Source: JOPF133 sp035505095 | Lineage (GTDB): Bacteria > Acidobacteriota > Terriglobia > Bryobacterales > Bryobacteraceae | DNA: 36,604 bases | Direction of reading: 5' to 3' | Assembly: GCA_035505095.1 (NCBI GenBank) | Contig: DATJRE010000358.1 | Coordinates: 1-36,604 of the forward strand | In this document: positions 16,981 through 25,834 of the stretch, in pieces | How positions within the stretch are numbered: the stretch's first letter is position 1 | How the letters are laid out: every line of letters begins with the position of its first letter | Notes under the pieces: model-generated | Seen by the model: the letters and a program-made list of their open reading frames with translations, nothing else | What the model was told of the DNA's origin: nothing | Databases searched by the model: none | Made by a program: the position numbers and the translations under genes

Positions 16981-17184
16981 GTGAGGGAAAAAGGCACCGT
17001 GAAGTGGTTTAACGCCGCCAAAGGTTACGGCTTCATTCAAAGGTCGACGGGCGACGATGTGTTCGTCCACTTTTCCGCCATCCAGGCGAACGGCTACCGC
17101 AGCCTGGAAGAAGGGGCGGAAGTGGAATTCGAGGTGAAACAGGGTCCCAAGGGGCTTCAGGCGGAGAATGTAAGTAAGGTATAG
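16981..17184 (+). CDS. Cold-shock domain protein, CspA family
   Basis: The 67-residue protein is a single cold-shock domain. KGTVKWFNAAKGYGFI contains RNP1 (KGYGFI), VFVHF is RNP2, and the end EVKQGPKGLQAENV is typical. Such proteins bind single-stranded RNA and DNA and melt secondary structure. The GTG start has a strong Shine-Dalgarno sequence, AGGAGAAGG, about 4-10 bases upstream (16970-16978), which decides the start. It is a single-gene unit, divergent from thiL with a 109-base gap. The 5' untranslated stretch is short, so the long thermosensor leader of E. coli cspA is not evident here. Confidence 0.95.
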   Translation: MREKGTVKWFNAAKGYGFIQRSTGDDVFVHFSAIQANGYRSLEEGAEVEFEVKQGPKGLQAENVSKV

Positions 17185-17750
17185 GCAGCTTGGAGCGGCG
17201 GCCGGGCCAGGTGCGCGGCACGGCCGGGTGACGGAGAGCATCACCTCGGCGCAGAATGGACGCGAAGTGGATAGGGTGGGCTTGTCTGCCCGATTGCCCG
17301 CACCCGTCCCCGGACCGAATCGTTGACACCCGAGGCCGGGGGAGTGGTCCAGACGCCCGCTGGGATCTGGGACCATCAGCGGGCAGCACCCATCCAGACC
17401 CGCCAGATCGTGGCCCGGGATAATCGTGTGTGCAGCTGTATGCTGGCTGCCAGCACGTTCCTGGGTCGGTCTATCTCATCAAGTAAAACTGGGCGAAAAG
17501 CGCAGGCTACCGCTACGGCTGGTTCGCGAAGAAATGCCTTGCCAATCCAGTCGACGATTTGAGGCCACCTCGCGAACAGGCGGAGGCCCACTGGCGTCTG
17601 TGAGGTCCCCGGGTCGACGATCAACGAACAAGTTTACTGGCTGAGTAAAAAGCGGTAAGCTGTACGTTGATCGTAAGTGGGCTCTTCCGCTCTTAGCGCG
17701 TTTACTTCGGCAACGCGGTTACACGCAGTCCTTGCCCTCGGAGGCGTGAC
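17185..17750. other. Gap upstream of the HerA operon
   Basis: There are 566 bases without a gene I can support. A minus frame at 17376-17624 (IVDWIGKAFLREPAVAVACAF) has a partly protein-like look but no recognisable family or start signal. The sequence becomes less GC-rich from about 17400 on, so this may be the left edge of the HerA module. No tRNA or integrase is seen. Inverted repeats close to the operon are listed separately. GGAGG at 17741-17745 is the ribosome binding site of the HerA gene. Confidence 0.45.
17617..17674. promoter_or_regulatory. Nested inverted repeats upstream of the HerA operon
   Basis: ACGATCAACG at 17617-17626 and CGTTGATCGT at 17665-17674 are a perfect 10-base inverted repeat, 38 bases apart. 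Inside lies a second perfect dyad, TTTACT (17633-17638) and AGTAAA (17644-17649), around the 5-base centre GGCTG. The block ends 76 bases before the HerA start. It could be a pair of operator half sites or a structured leader. A binding protein is not encoded next to it. Confidence 0.5.
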
Positions 17751-19865
17751 ATGGCAAACGTCATCGCTCAACTCGCAACGCAGCTACCCCATGATAGCCT
17801 CCCTCCGTCCGTCCGGGGCGCGGGCGAAAAACTTCTCGCCTTAATCGATGCGGACGCTTACGTCGGAGAGGCGGTATCGCTCGGTTATAACGAGGCCATT
17901 CTCCAAATCCACGATTTTCATCGCCAGAAGGTTGGGGGTATCCCAGCCCTCTGCTTTCTGCTAGCTTCCCGAATAAATCCCCAGGCGGTGCCTGACCCCC
18001 GCACGGAGGATGCCTCGGTAATTCTGCTGCGTGTCATGGATCATGCCGACCTTCCGAATGCGGATGAAGCCAAGCGCGTTCGCGTGGAGAATGCCCAGCG
18101 TGTCAGCGGCGAGGTGGGTGTTAACTGGGACGAGCGAGCGGTTATGGACGCCACCACCCATCATCTCCTCAGCTTCGCGGGTGTGCGTTGCCGCGTCATT
18201 GGCACGTTTTATATGGCTGACATCAGCGGGGACTCCTCGCCTGATTGGCGTCTTTGCTTCGGCTCGGATATCAGTAATTATTATCCGAACCGAGGCCTGA
18301 AGGTATTCAAGCCACGGGCCGACATCCTGCGAGGAATCGTGAACTTTCGCGACCCTATGTTGTTTTCCCACGTCCACATTCCAATGGTGCCGATTGGTCA
18401 CGTCAGATACGCGTCTACAAACCGTCTATTTCAGCATGTCGCCAGCGTCCCGGTGCTCGTGACGCCCACCGATTTGCTAGGACAAAAAACCGCCTTGTTT
18501 GGAATGACGCGAACCGGCAAGTCTAACACCACCAAGATCATTCTTAAGGCTATCTTCGAGCTGCGCTGGGCGCCCGTAGACACGCAACGGATTGGCCAGC
18601 TCGTGTTTGATCCCAACGGTGAATACGCCAACGAAAACGTCCAGGACGCCGCGAGGCACACCGCCAACCCAAACGCGATCAAGAATGTCTGGAGATGCGC
18701 GCCCACGGCCCAGCAGCAGGCGGTTCAGGCAGACGTGGTCACCTACGGCATCTCGCCTCACCCGAACGACCCGGACCGAAACCTGATGCTTCTAAATTTT
18801 TACCTGGACCAAAACTTGCAAACCGGCAAGGCAATTATCGACGGCTTCCTGGCGAACGACTCGACCAAGTTTATTTCCAATTTCCGGGACGTCGTTTTTG
18901 AGCCGCCAGATCCACAAGACCGTTCCGCCATGACGCGGTTTAATCGGCGAGTGTTGTTCTACCGGGCGCTGTTGTCCAAAGCCGGGTATACACCTCCCGC
19001 CAAATTAGGCCCCCAAACTGGGGGCCTCTTCAAGCGAGAGCTTTTGCTCGCGATGGGGAGTGACGTTGGAGGGGACCCTAATGCCTACTCCAACTGCGCA
19101 ACGATGCTTGGCAAGGCTTCTCCCACGTGGGGCGAAATCGCTCAATGTGGCGCGATCCTCCGCGAATTCATCCGGGATGACAAATCGGGCTTCGCCAGCT
19201 TCGACACTGAATACGTAAAGAAGAGCAGCAGCGGTTCATGGGCGGATGACGACCTCAGGAAAATCTTGGAAATGTTCGCCTACCCAAATGGCTCACGGCA
19301 ACTTGGACGCGTCAGGGACCGACATACGCCTAGCACGACGTCCGACTATGCAGATGACATTTATGACCATCTGCGGCAGGGGCGATTCGTGATCATCGAT
19401 CAGTCGAGCGGTGACGCGGAAGTCAACAAAGCCGCGGCTGACCGCGTGATTCAGAAGATCTTTGACCGGAATAAGGATCTTTTCCGTCAGGGTCAACAAC
19501 CGCCTCAGGTCTTGGTTTATGCGGAGGAAGCGCACAACATATTGCCACCTTCCAAAGAAGATGACCTTAAAGACGTATGGGTCCGCACTGCAAAGGAGGG
19601 CGCCAAATATAATATCGGGCTCCTCTACGCGACTCAGGAGGTTTCCTCGATTCAAAAGAACATCCTGCGGAATACGGCCAACTGGTTCATTGGCCATCTC
19701 AATAATACCGATGAGACGCGTGAACTTCGTAAGTTCTATGACTTTGCTGATTTTGAAAGCAGCATCTTAAGGGCACAGGATCGCGGTTTCATCCGGATGA
19801 AGACCCTCTCCAACCCCTATATAGTTCCGATCCAAGTCGATCGTTTTACGATTGCGGCGAGTTGA
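17751..19865 (+). CDS. herA: HerA-type hexameric DNA-translocating ATPase
   Basis: The 704-residue protein has a Walker A motif GMTRTGKS at 251-258 and a Walker B motif VLVYAEEAHN at 587-596, with the Glu-Glu-Ala-His that marks the FtsK/HerA superfamily. LLYATQEVSSIQ follows as the sensor-like strand, with a conserved glutamine. The N-terminal 240 residues hold the HAS-like barrel region that contacts NurA in archaeal HerA. HerA pumps DNA through a hexameric ring and works with NurA nuclease. The ATG has GGAGG 5-9 bases upstream. Its stop lies inside the start region of the NurA gene, so both products are made together. The protein is longer than archaeal HerA (about 500 residues), with an insert between the two Walker motifs (roughly 330-540) that I do not recognise. 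Confidence 0.88.
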   Translation: MANVIAQLATQLPHDSLPPSVRGAGEKLLALIDADAYVGEAVSLGYNEAILQIHDFHRQKVGGIPALCFLLASRINPQAVPDPRTEDASVILLRVMDHADLPNADEAKRVRVENAQRVSGEVGVNWDERAVMDATTHHLLSFAGVRCRVIGTFYMADISGDSSPDWRLCFGSDISNYYPNRGLKVFKPRADILRGIVNFRDPMLFSHVHIPMVPIGHVRYASTNRLFQHVASVPVLVTPTDLLGQKTALFGMTRTGKSNTTKIILKAIFELRWAPVDTQRIGQLVFDPNGEYANENVQDAARHTANPNAIKNVWRCAPTAQQQAVQADVVTYGISPHPNDPDRNLMLLNFYLDQNLQTGKAIIDGFLANDSTKFISNFRDVVFEPPDPQDRSAMTRFNRRVLFYRALLSKAGYTPPAKLGPQTGGLFKRELLLAMGSDVGGDPNAYSNCATMLGKASPTWGEIAQCGAILREFIRDDKSGFASFDTEYVKKSSSGSWADDDLRKILEMFAYPNGSRQLGRVRDRHTPSTTSDYADDIYDHLRQGRFVIIDQSSGDAEVNKAAADRVIQKIFDRNKDLFRQGQQPPQVLVYAEEAHNILPPSKEDDLKDVWVRTAKEGAKYNIGLLYATQEVSSIQKNILRNTANWFIGHLNNTDETRELRKFYDFADFESSILRAQDRGFIRMKTLSNPYIVPIQVDRFTIAAS

Positions 19866-19870
19866 GCGAT

Positions 19871-21220
19871 ATGCCCTACGAGGGAGAATACGCTCACTAT
19901 CAGCCTCTCAAACGCATTGTCGAGTCCGATCGCGTTCAGCAACTCCTGCGACGCTCTCGCGTCCTGGATTCGGCTTCCCTGACCCAGCAAGCAGTGCCCA
20001 AGCAGCCTCCGGCGTCTGACTCATTGCCGTCGTTGGTCGTTGCGATTGATGGTAGCCATGCGGAGGTCGATGTTCGCAATGGCTATCCTGGGGCGAAGGT
20101 GGGCTATTGTTCCGTCGCGTCAGTAGTGCTCAACCTCGCCGAAGTCGAGCGGCTGGATATATCCCGGCCGATAAATCCTGTGGATTTTCGAAGGACTGAG
20201 GAACCATCCTCTGATGCAAGCGCGCTACCTGGCTGCAATGTTATTACGCGCGATCATCTTTCGGCTAAGGATTCCTTCCGTGAATCTGTATTCGATTTGC
20301 TCCACGACGCCATCGTTGATGGCGAGGATAATACGCGCCTCCTTGCGACCTATCAGGTGCTCCTTACCTGCAAGCCTGCCGGAACGATCGTGTGTCCGTA
20401 TTCCAATCTCGGTTGTGACCGCCAAGTCACGATTGGACTCAATCTGAGCACGTGCCCGTGCGAACGGCGCAAACCTCTGTTCCCTACGGACGCCCTCCGC
20501 ATCCATGAGCGTTTCAATGACGATGCCGGAACCAACGGCGAGGCCTTCGGCTATGTTTTGAGTGTTTGGGAACGCCTCCTCCTGATCCACCTGCTCCGTT
20601 GCTTTGAGCAGCGTAGTTGGCTTGACCGCCTCGGGGCAGTGGCATTCTTTGTTGATGGTCCGCTGGCCATGTTCGGCCCTCCGGCCTGGCTTAGCGCAGC
20701 AATCGGTACTGAATTACAACGACTCAACGTGATCGTTCGGGAGAGGACGGGCACCGACATTGTCATCGTGGGAATTGAGAAGACTGGAAACTTCGTTGCT
20801 CATTTTGAGGAAATCGACAGGCGCCCGGACGGAAGCGCGCACTTTCCGCAGGGATCGTACTTCCTCTTGACCGATAACTACATCAAAGAGCGCGTCATTT
20901 TTTCGGATAGCACCAAGCGATATGGTGCGGATACATATTTTGGGCGAAAGTTCTTCTACAAGACCAAGAGCGGTGCACGTATTGTTGCGAATATCCCATT
21001 TCTGACGCAACAGCAGGATTCGCTCCTGACAGACGATCCTGGAGCGTTTCCGCGGTTTGGTACCGTCTGCGCATTACTCGACAAACTCGTGACTTCGCGC
21101 TTCCCAAACGCGCTTGCTCCAATCGTTAGTGCCCACGCACAAGCATCCATCCCGCTCCATCTCGGCCAGAAGGTACTTCGACAACTGGCTCAGGCGCTCA
21201 TGCAGCAATCACGACCATGA
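19871..21220 (+). CDS. nurA: NurA-domain nuclease with Cys insert
   Basis: The 449-residue protein carries the NurA catalytic scaffold: AIDGSHAEVD with Asp60, FVDGPLAMFG with Asp262, and IVSAHAQASIP with His422, matching the Asp, Asp and C-terminal His of archaeal NurA. Archaeal NurA degrades DNA ends in 5' to 3' resection with HerA. Between the first two motifs sits a four-cysteine cluster, C175, C182, C195 and C197 (CPYSNLGC, then CPC), likely a small zinc site. The ATG at 19871 is chosen; a TTG at 19862 overlapping the HerA stop would add three residues. The stop overlaps the methyltransferase start by four bases (ATGA). The three genes therefore form a coupled operon. Nuclease activity is likely but the target is unknown. 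Confidence 0.85.
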   Translation: MPYEGEYAHYQPLKRIVESDRVQQLLRRSRVLDSASLTQQAVPKQPPASDSLPSLVVAIDGSHAEVDVRNGYPGAKVGYCSVASVVLNLAEVERLDISRPINPVDFRRTEEPSSDASALPGCNVITRDHLSAKDSFRESVFDLLHDAIVDGEDNTRLLATYQVLLTCKPAGTIVCPYSNLGCDRQVTIGLNLSTCPCERRKPLFPTDALRIHERFNDDAGTNGEAFGYVLSVWERLLLIHLLRCFEQRSWLDRLGAVAFFVDGPLAMFGPPAWLSAAIGTELQRLNVIVRERTGTDIVIVGIEKTGNFVAHFEEIDRRPDGSAHFPQGSYFLLTDNYIKERVIFSDSTKRYGADTYFGRKFFYKTKSGARIVANIPFLTQQQDSLLTDDPGAFPRFGTVCALLDKLVTSRFPNALAPIVSAHAQASIPLHLGQKVLRQLAQALMQQSRP

Positions 21221-22314
21221 CGGACGAATGTCAACACCTCCAGTATCAAACGGCTGCCAGCCGCTGGGCAGGCGTTGGCCCCTACTACGCCATGTTCCCC
21301 ATCGGCTTTGCTACTTCCGTTGTGAAGGAGTACACCCAACCGAGAGATTGCGTTTTTGATCCATTTGCAGGGCGCGCGACGGCTCTGTTTGCCGCGGCTT
21401 CCGAAGGTCGGTACGGCCTCGGAATCGAGATCAGCCCTGTCGGCTGGGTTTACGGCAAGGCTAAACTTCAAACCGCGGTCCGTGAGAGCGTTGAGGGACG
21501 CATCGGAGACTTGGGAGCGCGAGCACATTACTATCGTCGAGCCTCGGAGCGACTTCCGCCATTCTTCCACTCCTGTTTTTCTCCAGCCGTTCGAAGTTTT
21601 CTTCTCGCGGCGCGGACCTGTCTCGACTGGCGAAGAACGAAGATTGATTGGACAACGATGGCGTTGCTTCTAGTAGATCTCCACGGAAAACGGGAAGCTG
21701 CGTTGTCGAATCAAATGCGGCAGACGAAAGCCATGTCGCCTCAGTACGCGATTGACTGGTGGAAAGAACGTAGGCTCAAACCGCCGGAGCCCGATCCCGT
21801 CGCGTTCATGTTGAAGAAGATCGCATGGCGATACGCCAAGGGTCGGCTTCGCGGCGGATCGGGGCATCTGTACTTGGGCGATTCTCAATCCGTTCTCAAC
21901 CGCGCCAGCCTGCAACCTACAAAGGCAAGCCTGCTCCTCACTTCACCTCCCTACTACGGCGTAACCAACTATTTCTATGACCAATGGTTGCGGCTGTGGC
22001 TGCTTGGTGGGCCTCCTAGGCCTCAAAGCGCTGGGGAGTCGTGTAAGCGAAAGTTCGAGAATAAAAAAGATTACCTGACCATGCTGCGCCGCGTATTTAC
22101 GAGGTCCCAGCCTCTCTTGAAGCGGAGTGCAGTGGTCTATGTGCGGACGGACGCCCGCCCGTTCACGACTGAGGCGACGATCGAGGCGCTCGAAACGGCC
22201 TTTCCCGACAAGAAGCTCCGCCGCGAAGTGCACTCCCTGCCAGAGTTCACGCAAACGACGCTCTTCGATCCCGAGGCAGAGACAAAGGGAGAGATCGATT
22301 TCATCATGTGGTGA
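21217..22314 (+). CDS. DNA methyltransferase (amino-group, SPPY type)
   Basis: This 365-residue enzyme has a SAM-binding motif I as DPFAGRAT at 48-55 followed by GIEISPVG, and a catalytic motif IV as TSPPYYG at 242-248. SPPY/NPPY catalytic motifs belong to enzymes that methylate the amino group of cytosine (N4) or adenine (N6). The S form is most often N4-cytosine, but this cannot be decided here. Motif I comes before motif IV with about 190 residues between, which would hold target-recognition sequence. The start ATG overlaps the NurA stop. Sitting in one operon with HerA and NurA, it probably marks host DNA so that the ATPase-nuclease spares it, as in a restriction-modification system. That role is inferred. 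Confidence 0.85.
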   Translation: MTDECQHLQYQTAASRWAGVGPYYAMFPIGFATSVVKEYTQPRDCVFDPFAGRATALFAAASEGRYGLGIEISPVGWVYGKAKLQTAVRESVEGRIGDLGARAHYYRRASERLPPFFHSCFSPAVRSFLLAARTCLDWRRTKIDWTTMALLLVDLHGKREAALSNQMRQTKAMSPQYAIDWWKERRLKPPEPDPVAFMLKKIAWRYAKGRLRGGSGHLYLGDSQSVLNRASLQPTKASLLLTSPPYYGVTNYFYDQWLRLWLLGGPPRPQSAGESCKRKFENKKDYLTMLRRVFTRSQPLLKRSAVVYVRTDARPFTTEATIEALETAFPDKKLRREVHSLPEFTQTTLFDPEAETKGEIDFIMW

Positions 22315-22888
22315 GGTTGGGGTCCGCTTTTACCGACTCTCATCTTGCGAATAACTGCTGGTTGCCGCCCCGCATGAATGCAAAACACTGTCGCGCCTAT
22401 CTATCTAGGCGTAATGCATATTTAGCGCTCCGGCCCATTAAGGCCGAATATTCCTTTGTTGCCGAAAACGCTCGGCTCTAGACCAGGGCCAGTGCCCTAA
22501 GTGCCGCGACCTCGCGGTGGCTCTCGAGAACGGGCGAATGTTGATTCAGGCCGTCGCGCTTTTTATAGTCAAGTTCTTGACAGCCTTGGCGCCCCTCCAG
22601 ACGAGGAAACCGATTACCGGCGCCGAAAAAAGGGAATTCGGACTTTCTAGTGACTATAAGGGCTTGCGGGGGCTTGCCCTGACGGCCGCCCCCGCCGTCA
22701 AATCCCCGGGTAATCGCCTGCGGCAGCAAGGAAGTTTGATCTCCCCCTTTCCCGTTTCCCCTCCGGGGGAAGGCCGGGGCGGGCGGGTTCCCCCCACGCC
22801 GCCAAAGGCAGGCGGCTCCCCCCACATATGGTCCCCAATGGATGTCAGCGCAGGTTCGGGTCGTCACGAACCCGCGCCGCCCCAGCCC
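22315..22888. other. Gap downstream of the methyltransferase
   Basis: There are 574 bases without a supportable gene. Frames here are Gly/Pro-rich with no motif. The left half (to about 22660) resembles the accessory module in base composition, and the right half is GC-rich. A hairpin at 22798-22816 (GCCGCC, loop, GGCGGC) and a run of C and G tracts around 22740-22800 look like an intergenic repeat, but I see no second copy in the window. The change in composition may mark the right edge of the HerA module. Confidence 0.4.
22853..22872 (-). terminator. Hairpin after the BNR protein gene
   Basis: GGTTCG (22853-22858) and CGAACC (22867-22872) form a perfect 6-base stem, extendable by partial pairing, 17 bases past the stop of the minus-strand BNR gene. 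There is no T-run, so it is at best a weak or Rho-assisted terminator. Confidence 0.3.
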
Positions 22889-24805
22889 TTACGGCTCCAG
22901 GATCACTTGAACCCGGTTGCTGTCCTGGCCGCCGGCGGTGATGTAGAGTTCCGAGGGGCCGAGGTTATTGATCGTCGGTAACTGCACTTCCACCAGGTAG
23001 AAGCCGATATATCCGGGGACCAGGGTGGCCTTGGTCACCTGGAGCGGCACGCCATCCAAAAATACGCCTACGGGCGCGGCTACCGCGGGGGGATTCTCCA
23101 TCGGCGCCGGCAGGCCGGTGGGCCAGTCGGGATGCACCTTGCCCAGGCCAGTGGCCCAGATCTGCAGGCGGCCGTTGGAATGGGCGGTGTTGTGTGCGTC
23201 GACCGGCAGACCGCTATCGGCATCCCAGAGCATCGGCACGCCGTCGCGGCCTACCAGGATGGCGGGGGAGACCGGCTGCACGGCCACGCCGCGGGTGAAG
23301 GTTCCCGTGGCGGTTTCCAACCGGAGGTCCACATTCGGCCCCACGGCTTCAAACGGGACCTGGATCTGCGATTCGGTATCGGCGGCGGCCAGCACCGGAT
23401 AATTCAGGCTGCCATCGGTCGCGGAATTGACCCGCCCGCCGACCACGCTGAGCAGCGATCCGGGCGCGGCCGCGCGGGTGCTGTAATCGGCCGTGTTGAC
23501 GATCCGCAAAGTGCGCGTGCGATGCGGGGCCGGAGTGGCATAGACCCCGTAGCCTTCCAGGGCGGCATAGAGTTGGACGCCAGTCGGGTCCAGGCGCACA
23601 TCGTTGGCCGCGGCGCTGGCGGGGCCGGAGGGAAGCCGGTCCGAAAGGTTGGTCCACACCACTCCGGCCGGGTCGATGCTGGGATTCTCCAGGTCGGCGT
23701 GGGCATAGAATACGCCCTTGCCGGTAGCCACATACATCGCGCCCGCGGCCCGGTCGGCAGTGATTCCATTCACCGGGGCATCCGGGAGGTTGCCGTCCAT
23801 GGGATCCCACAGGGTGCCGGTGGAAGTGGTGCGCAGCACGCGCGGGCCGGTTCCATCCATGACTGCCAGCGCCACCCGTGGTTCCACCGGATCCACGAAA
23901 ATGCGCTTCACTTTGCTGGAGGCACCCTCCGGGGTGACCGGCCGGAAATCCTGCCCGGCGTCCTCGGAAACCCAGATGCGCCCGTTCGCCGCGCCCACAT
24001 AAATGGTGTTGCCGGCGGCGCCGAGGGCCGTGATCGTGGCGCCCAATTGGCGCGAATAGTTGGCCATGGCGCTGCTCTCGGCCACCACTTCCCGCGCGGG
24101 CACAGGCTCCCAAACCGAGCCGCCCGGCGGCAGCATCAGCGCGCCCAGCGGATGCCCGGTCAAGGGATCGGTCTCCACGCGCGTGCCGGCCGTGCCGCTC
24201 GGGGTCGACAGGATTCGCACCACCCGAAGGTTCGGCAAGCCTTGGTTGAGGCCGTCCCAGGAAAGGCCGCCATCCATGGAGCGCCACACCCCGAAATCAT
24301 TGGCCAGGACGATCTGCTGCTCGTCGTTCGGCGAGACCGCCACGCTGTGCTGGCCGGGGCCCACCACCGCCGCAGCCTTATAAGCCGTCAGGCTGAGCCA
24401 GGTCTGGCCGCCATCGCCCGACCCCCACAGTTGCCGGCCCAGCGCGAAAATGCGCGAGGAACCGGAGTTGGCCGCCAGAATGATGGCGCCGGGTTCGGGA
24501 AGGCGGGCTGCGGTCACCTGGGCGGGCACGGCGGCATCGCCGGGATTGGCCGCCGGCGACCAAGTCTCGAAATCGGACGTCCGGAACACCTTGCCGGAAC
24601 CGGTCCTGGCGTACAGCGTCGAGCCATCGGCGGAGTACCATACCTGGTTGACCGGGCCAGTGGCGGGCGCGGCCAACTCAAGATCCACCGCCGGACCGCC
24701 GACCCTGCGCCAATCGGGCGGCGTCTGGGCCCAGGCACCTAGTACCCCGACAAGTGCCAGTGTTCCAATTTGAACCGTGTTCCGGACTGTTCCCTTATGA
24801 CACAC
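22889..24805 (-). CDS. Secreted BNR-type beta-propeller with Solibacter-type C-terminal domain
   Basis: The 638-residue protein has an N-terminal signal peptide (VQIGTLALVGVLGAWAQ, cut near TPPDW). About 400 residues of repeats follow, with Asp-box-like units such as GSGDGGQTWLSL, RSMDGGLSWDGL and VSEDAGQDFRPV, typical of sialidase/VPS10-like propellers. The last 200 residues, from RIVNTADYSTRAAAPGSLLS through QIWATGLGKVHPD to LGPSELYITAGGQDSNRVQV, match the TIGR03437 domain found in large numbers in Solibacter. The start GTG at 24805 is the only one before the signal peptide with a plausible GGAACA upstream. It is likely an exported surface or sugar-binding protein; catalytic residues for a sialidase are not evident. 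It is divergent from the FecR-domain gene. Confidence 0.8.
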   Translation of the reverse strand: MCHKGTVRNTVQIGTLALVGVLGAWAQTPPDWRRVGGPAVDLELAAPATGPVNQVWYSADGSTLYARTGSGKVFRTSDFETWSPAANPGDAAVPAQVTAARLPEPGAIILAANSGSSRIFALGRQLWGSGDGGQTWLSLTAYKAAAVVGPGQHSVAVSPNDEQQIVLANDFGVWRSMDGGLSWDGLNQGLPNLRVVRILSTPSGTAGTRVETDPLTGHPLGALMLPPGGSVWEPVPAREVVAESSAMANYSRQLGATITALGAAGNTIYVGAANGRIWVSEDAGQDFRPVTPEGASSKVKRIFVDPVEPRVALAVMDGTGPRVLRTTSTGTLWDPMDGNLPDAPVNGITADRAAGAMYVATGKGVFYAHADLENPSIDPAGVVWTNLSDRLPSGPASAAANDVRLDPTGVQLYAALEGYGVYATPAPHRTRTLRIVNTADYSTRAAAPGSLLSVVGGRVNSATDGSLNYPVLAAADTESQIQVPFEAVGPNVDLRLETATGTFTRGVAVQPVSPAILVGRDGVPMLWDADSGLPVDAHNTAHSNGRLQIWATGLGKVHPDWPTGLPAPMENPPAVAAPVGVFLDGVPLQVTKATLVPGYIGFYLVEVQLPTINNLGPSELYITAGGQDSNRVQVILEP

Positions 24806-24901
24806 TATCGTGTTCCATTCTAGCTTAATTGCGCTCGGTTCCGAGCAACAAACTGCTGAAACTTCACGCTTTGTGAGCGAAAATTAATTCCGGTCCCAGG
24901 C

Positions 24902-24928
24902 TTGCTAATGCAGGTTTGGTGCTAGACT
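24902..24928 (+). promoter_or_regulatory. Possible promoter of the FecR-domain gene
   Basis: TTGCTA at 24902-24907 and TAGACT at 24923-24928 could be -35 and -10 elements with a short 15-base spacing, about 57 bases before the start codon. The same TAGACTTG box occurs before the GNAT gene at 35056. Confidence 0.3.
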
Positions 24929-24985
24929 TGAGGAGTCGTAGCGCCGGACTGCCTTTTCAGATCCCGCAGTCCCAAATCGACTCTT

Positions 24986-25834
24986 ATGTACGAGCGGGTT
25001 ACGCTCTCGCGGATGGTGTGCAGGCTGCTTCCGGCGGTTGTGCTGGTGGTGTTCCTGGCGCCATTGCATGCCCAGTTCAAGAGTCCCGCTGCGGCCACAG
25101 TGGTGCAGGAGATAGGACAGGTTTCCATCCTGAAAGATGGGTACCAGATACCGCTGTCGGTGGGCAATGAAGTGAATCCCAGAAGCGTCATCGTGACTGG
25201 CCCGGACAGCTACGCCAAGCTCCAGACGGCCGATGGCAGCACCTGCGAAGTCTTCCCCAACGCTAAAGTGACCTTCCGGCCGGATTACCCGAACTGGACC
25301 GATTACATCCAGGTGTTCATTGGGCGGATCCGGGTGCAGATCGATCATCATCTGGGCGCCAACCCGAACCGGGTTTCCACGCCCACGGCGGTCATCTCGG
25401 TGCGCGGCACGATTTTCGACGTAGTGGATGAGGACCAGGAAGATACCACCCTGGTTACCGTGGAAGAGGGTGAAGTGGAGGTCCGGCATTTGCTCCACCC
25501 CAGCCAGGTCATCCTGCACACCAACGAGTCGATCCGCGTGTATCGGGATGCGGCGATTGCCAAGGTAGCGGACCACAGCGGAGCGTTGCGAGCGATTCTG
25601 GACCACGCACGGCAAGCCCTCTACGATCTTGTTTATACGCATCCCGGCGGTCTCGGGAGCCCGGGTGGAGTGGGCGTTCCGGGCGGCTCGACGGGCGGGG
25701 TACAGGGCGATAAGCGCGGCGGCGCCGGCGGCACTACCAATGGTGGCAGTGGCACCCCCGGAAGTCCTCCCGCGCCTGGAACTCCTCCGGCGCCCGGTAC
25801 GCCTCCAGCACCAGGCGGCGGGGGCGGCGGCTAG
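24986..25834 (+). CDS. Secreted FecR-domain protein with Gly/Pro-rich tail
   Basis: This 282-residue protein starts with a signal peptide (LLPAVVLVVFLAPLHAQF). A FecR domain covers roughly residues 40-180: VTGPDSYAKLQTADGSTCEV, then PTAVISVRGTIFDVV and VEEGEVEVRH. This is the beta-helical fold of FecR proteins, which bind or sense at the envelope. The C-terminal 60 residues are low-complexity, Gly/Pro-rich and carry three copies of PPAPGT-like units. Unlike classical FecR there is no membrane helix or sigma-factor gene beside it, so it is probably a stand-alone envelope protein. The start could also be the in-frame ATG at 25013, just before the signal peptide. It is divergent from the BNR gene. 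Confidence 0.8.
   Translation: MYERVTLSRMVCRLLPAVVLVVFLAPLHAQFKSPAAATVVQEIGQVSILKDGYQIPLSVGNEVNPRSVIVTGPDSYAKLQTADGSTCEVFPNAKVTFRPDYPNWTDYIQVFIGRIRVQIDHHLGANPNRVSTPTAVISVRGTIFDVVDEDQEDTTLVTVEEGEVEVRHLLHPSQVILHTNESIRVYRDAAIAKVADHSGALRAILDHARQALYDLVYTHPGGLGSPGGVGVPGGSTGGVQGDKRGGAGGTTNGGSGTPGSPPAPGTPPAPGTPPAPGGGGGG

Noticed and set aside
23132..24742. 536-residue plus-strand frame opposite the BNR gene
   Set aside because: It is a shadow of the minus-strand gene, with His/Gly/Arg-rich composition and no domains.
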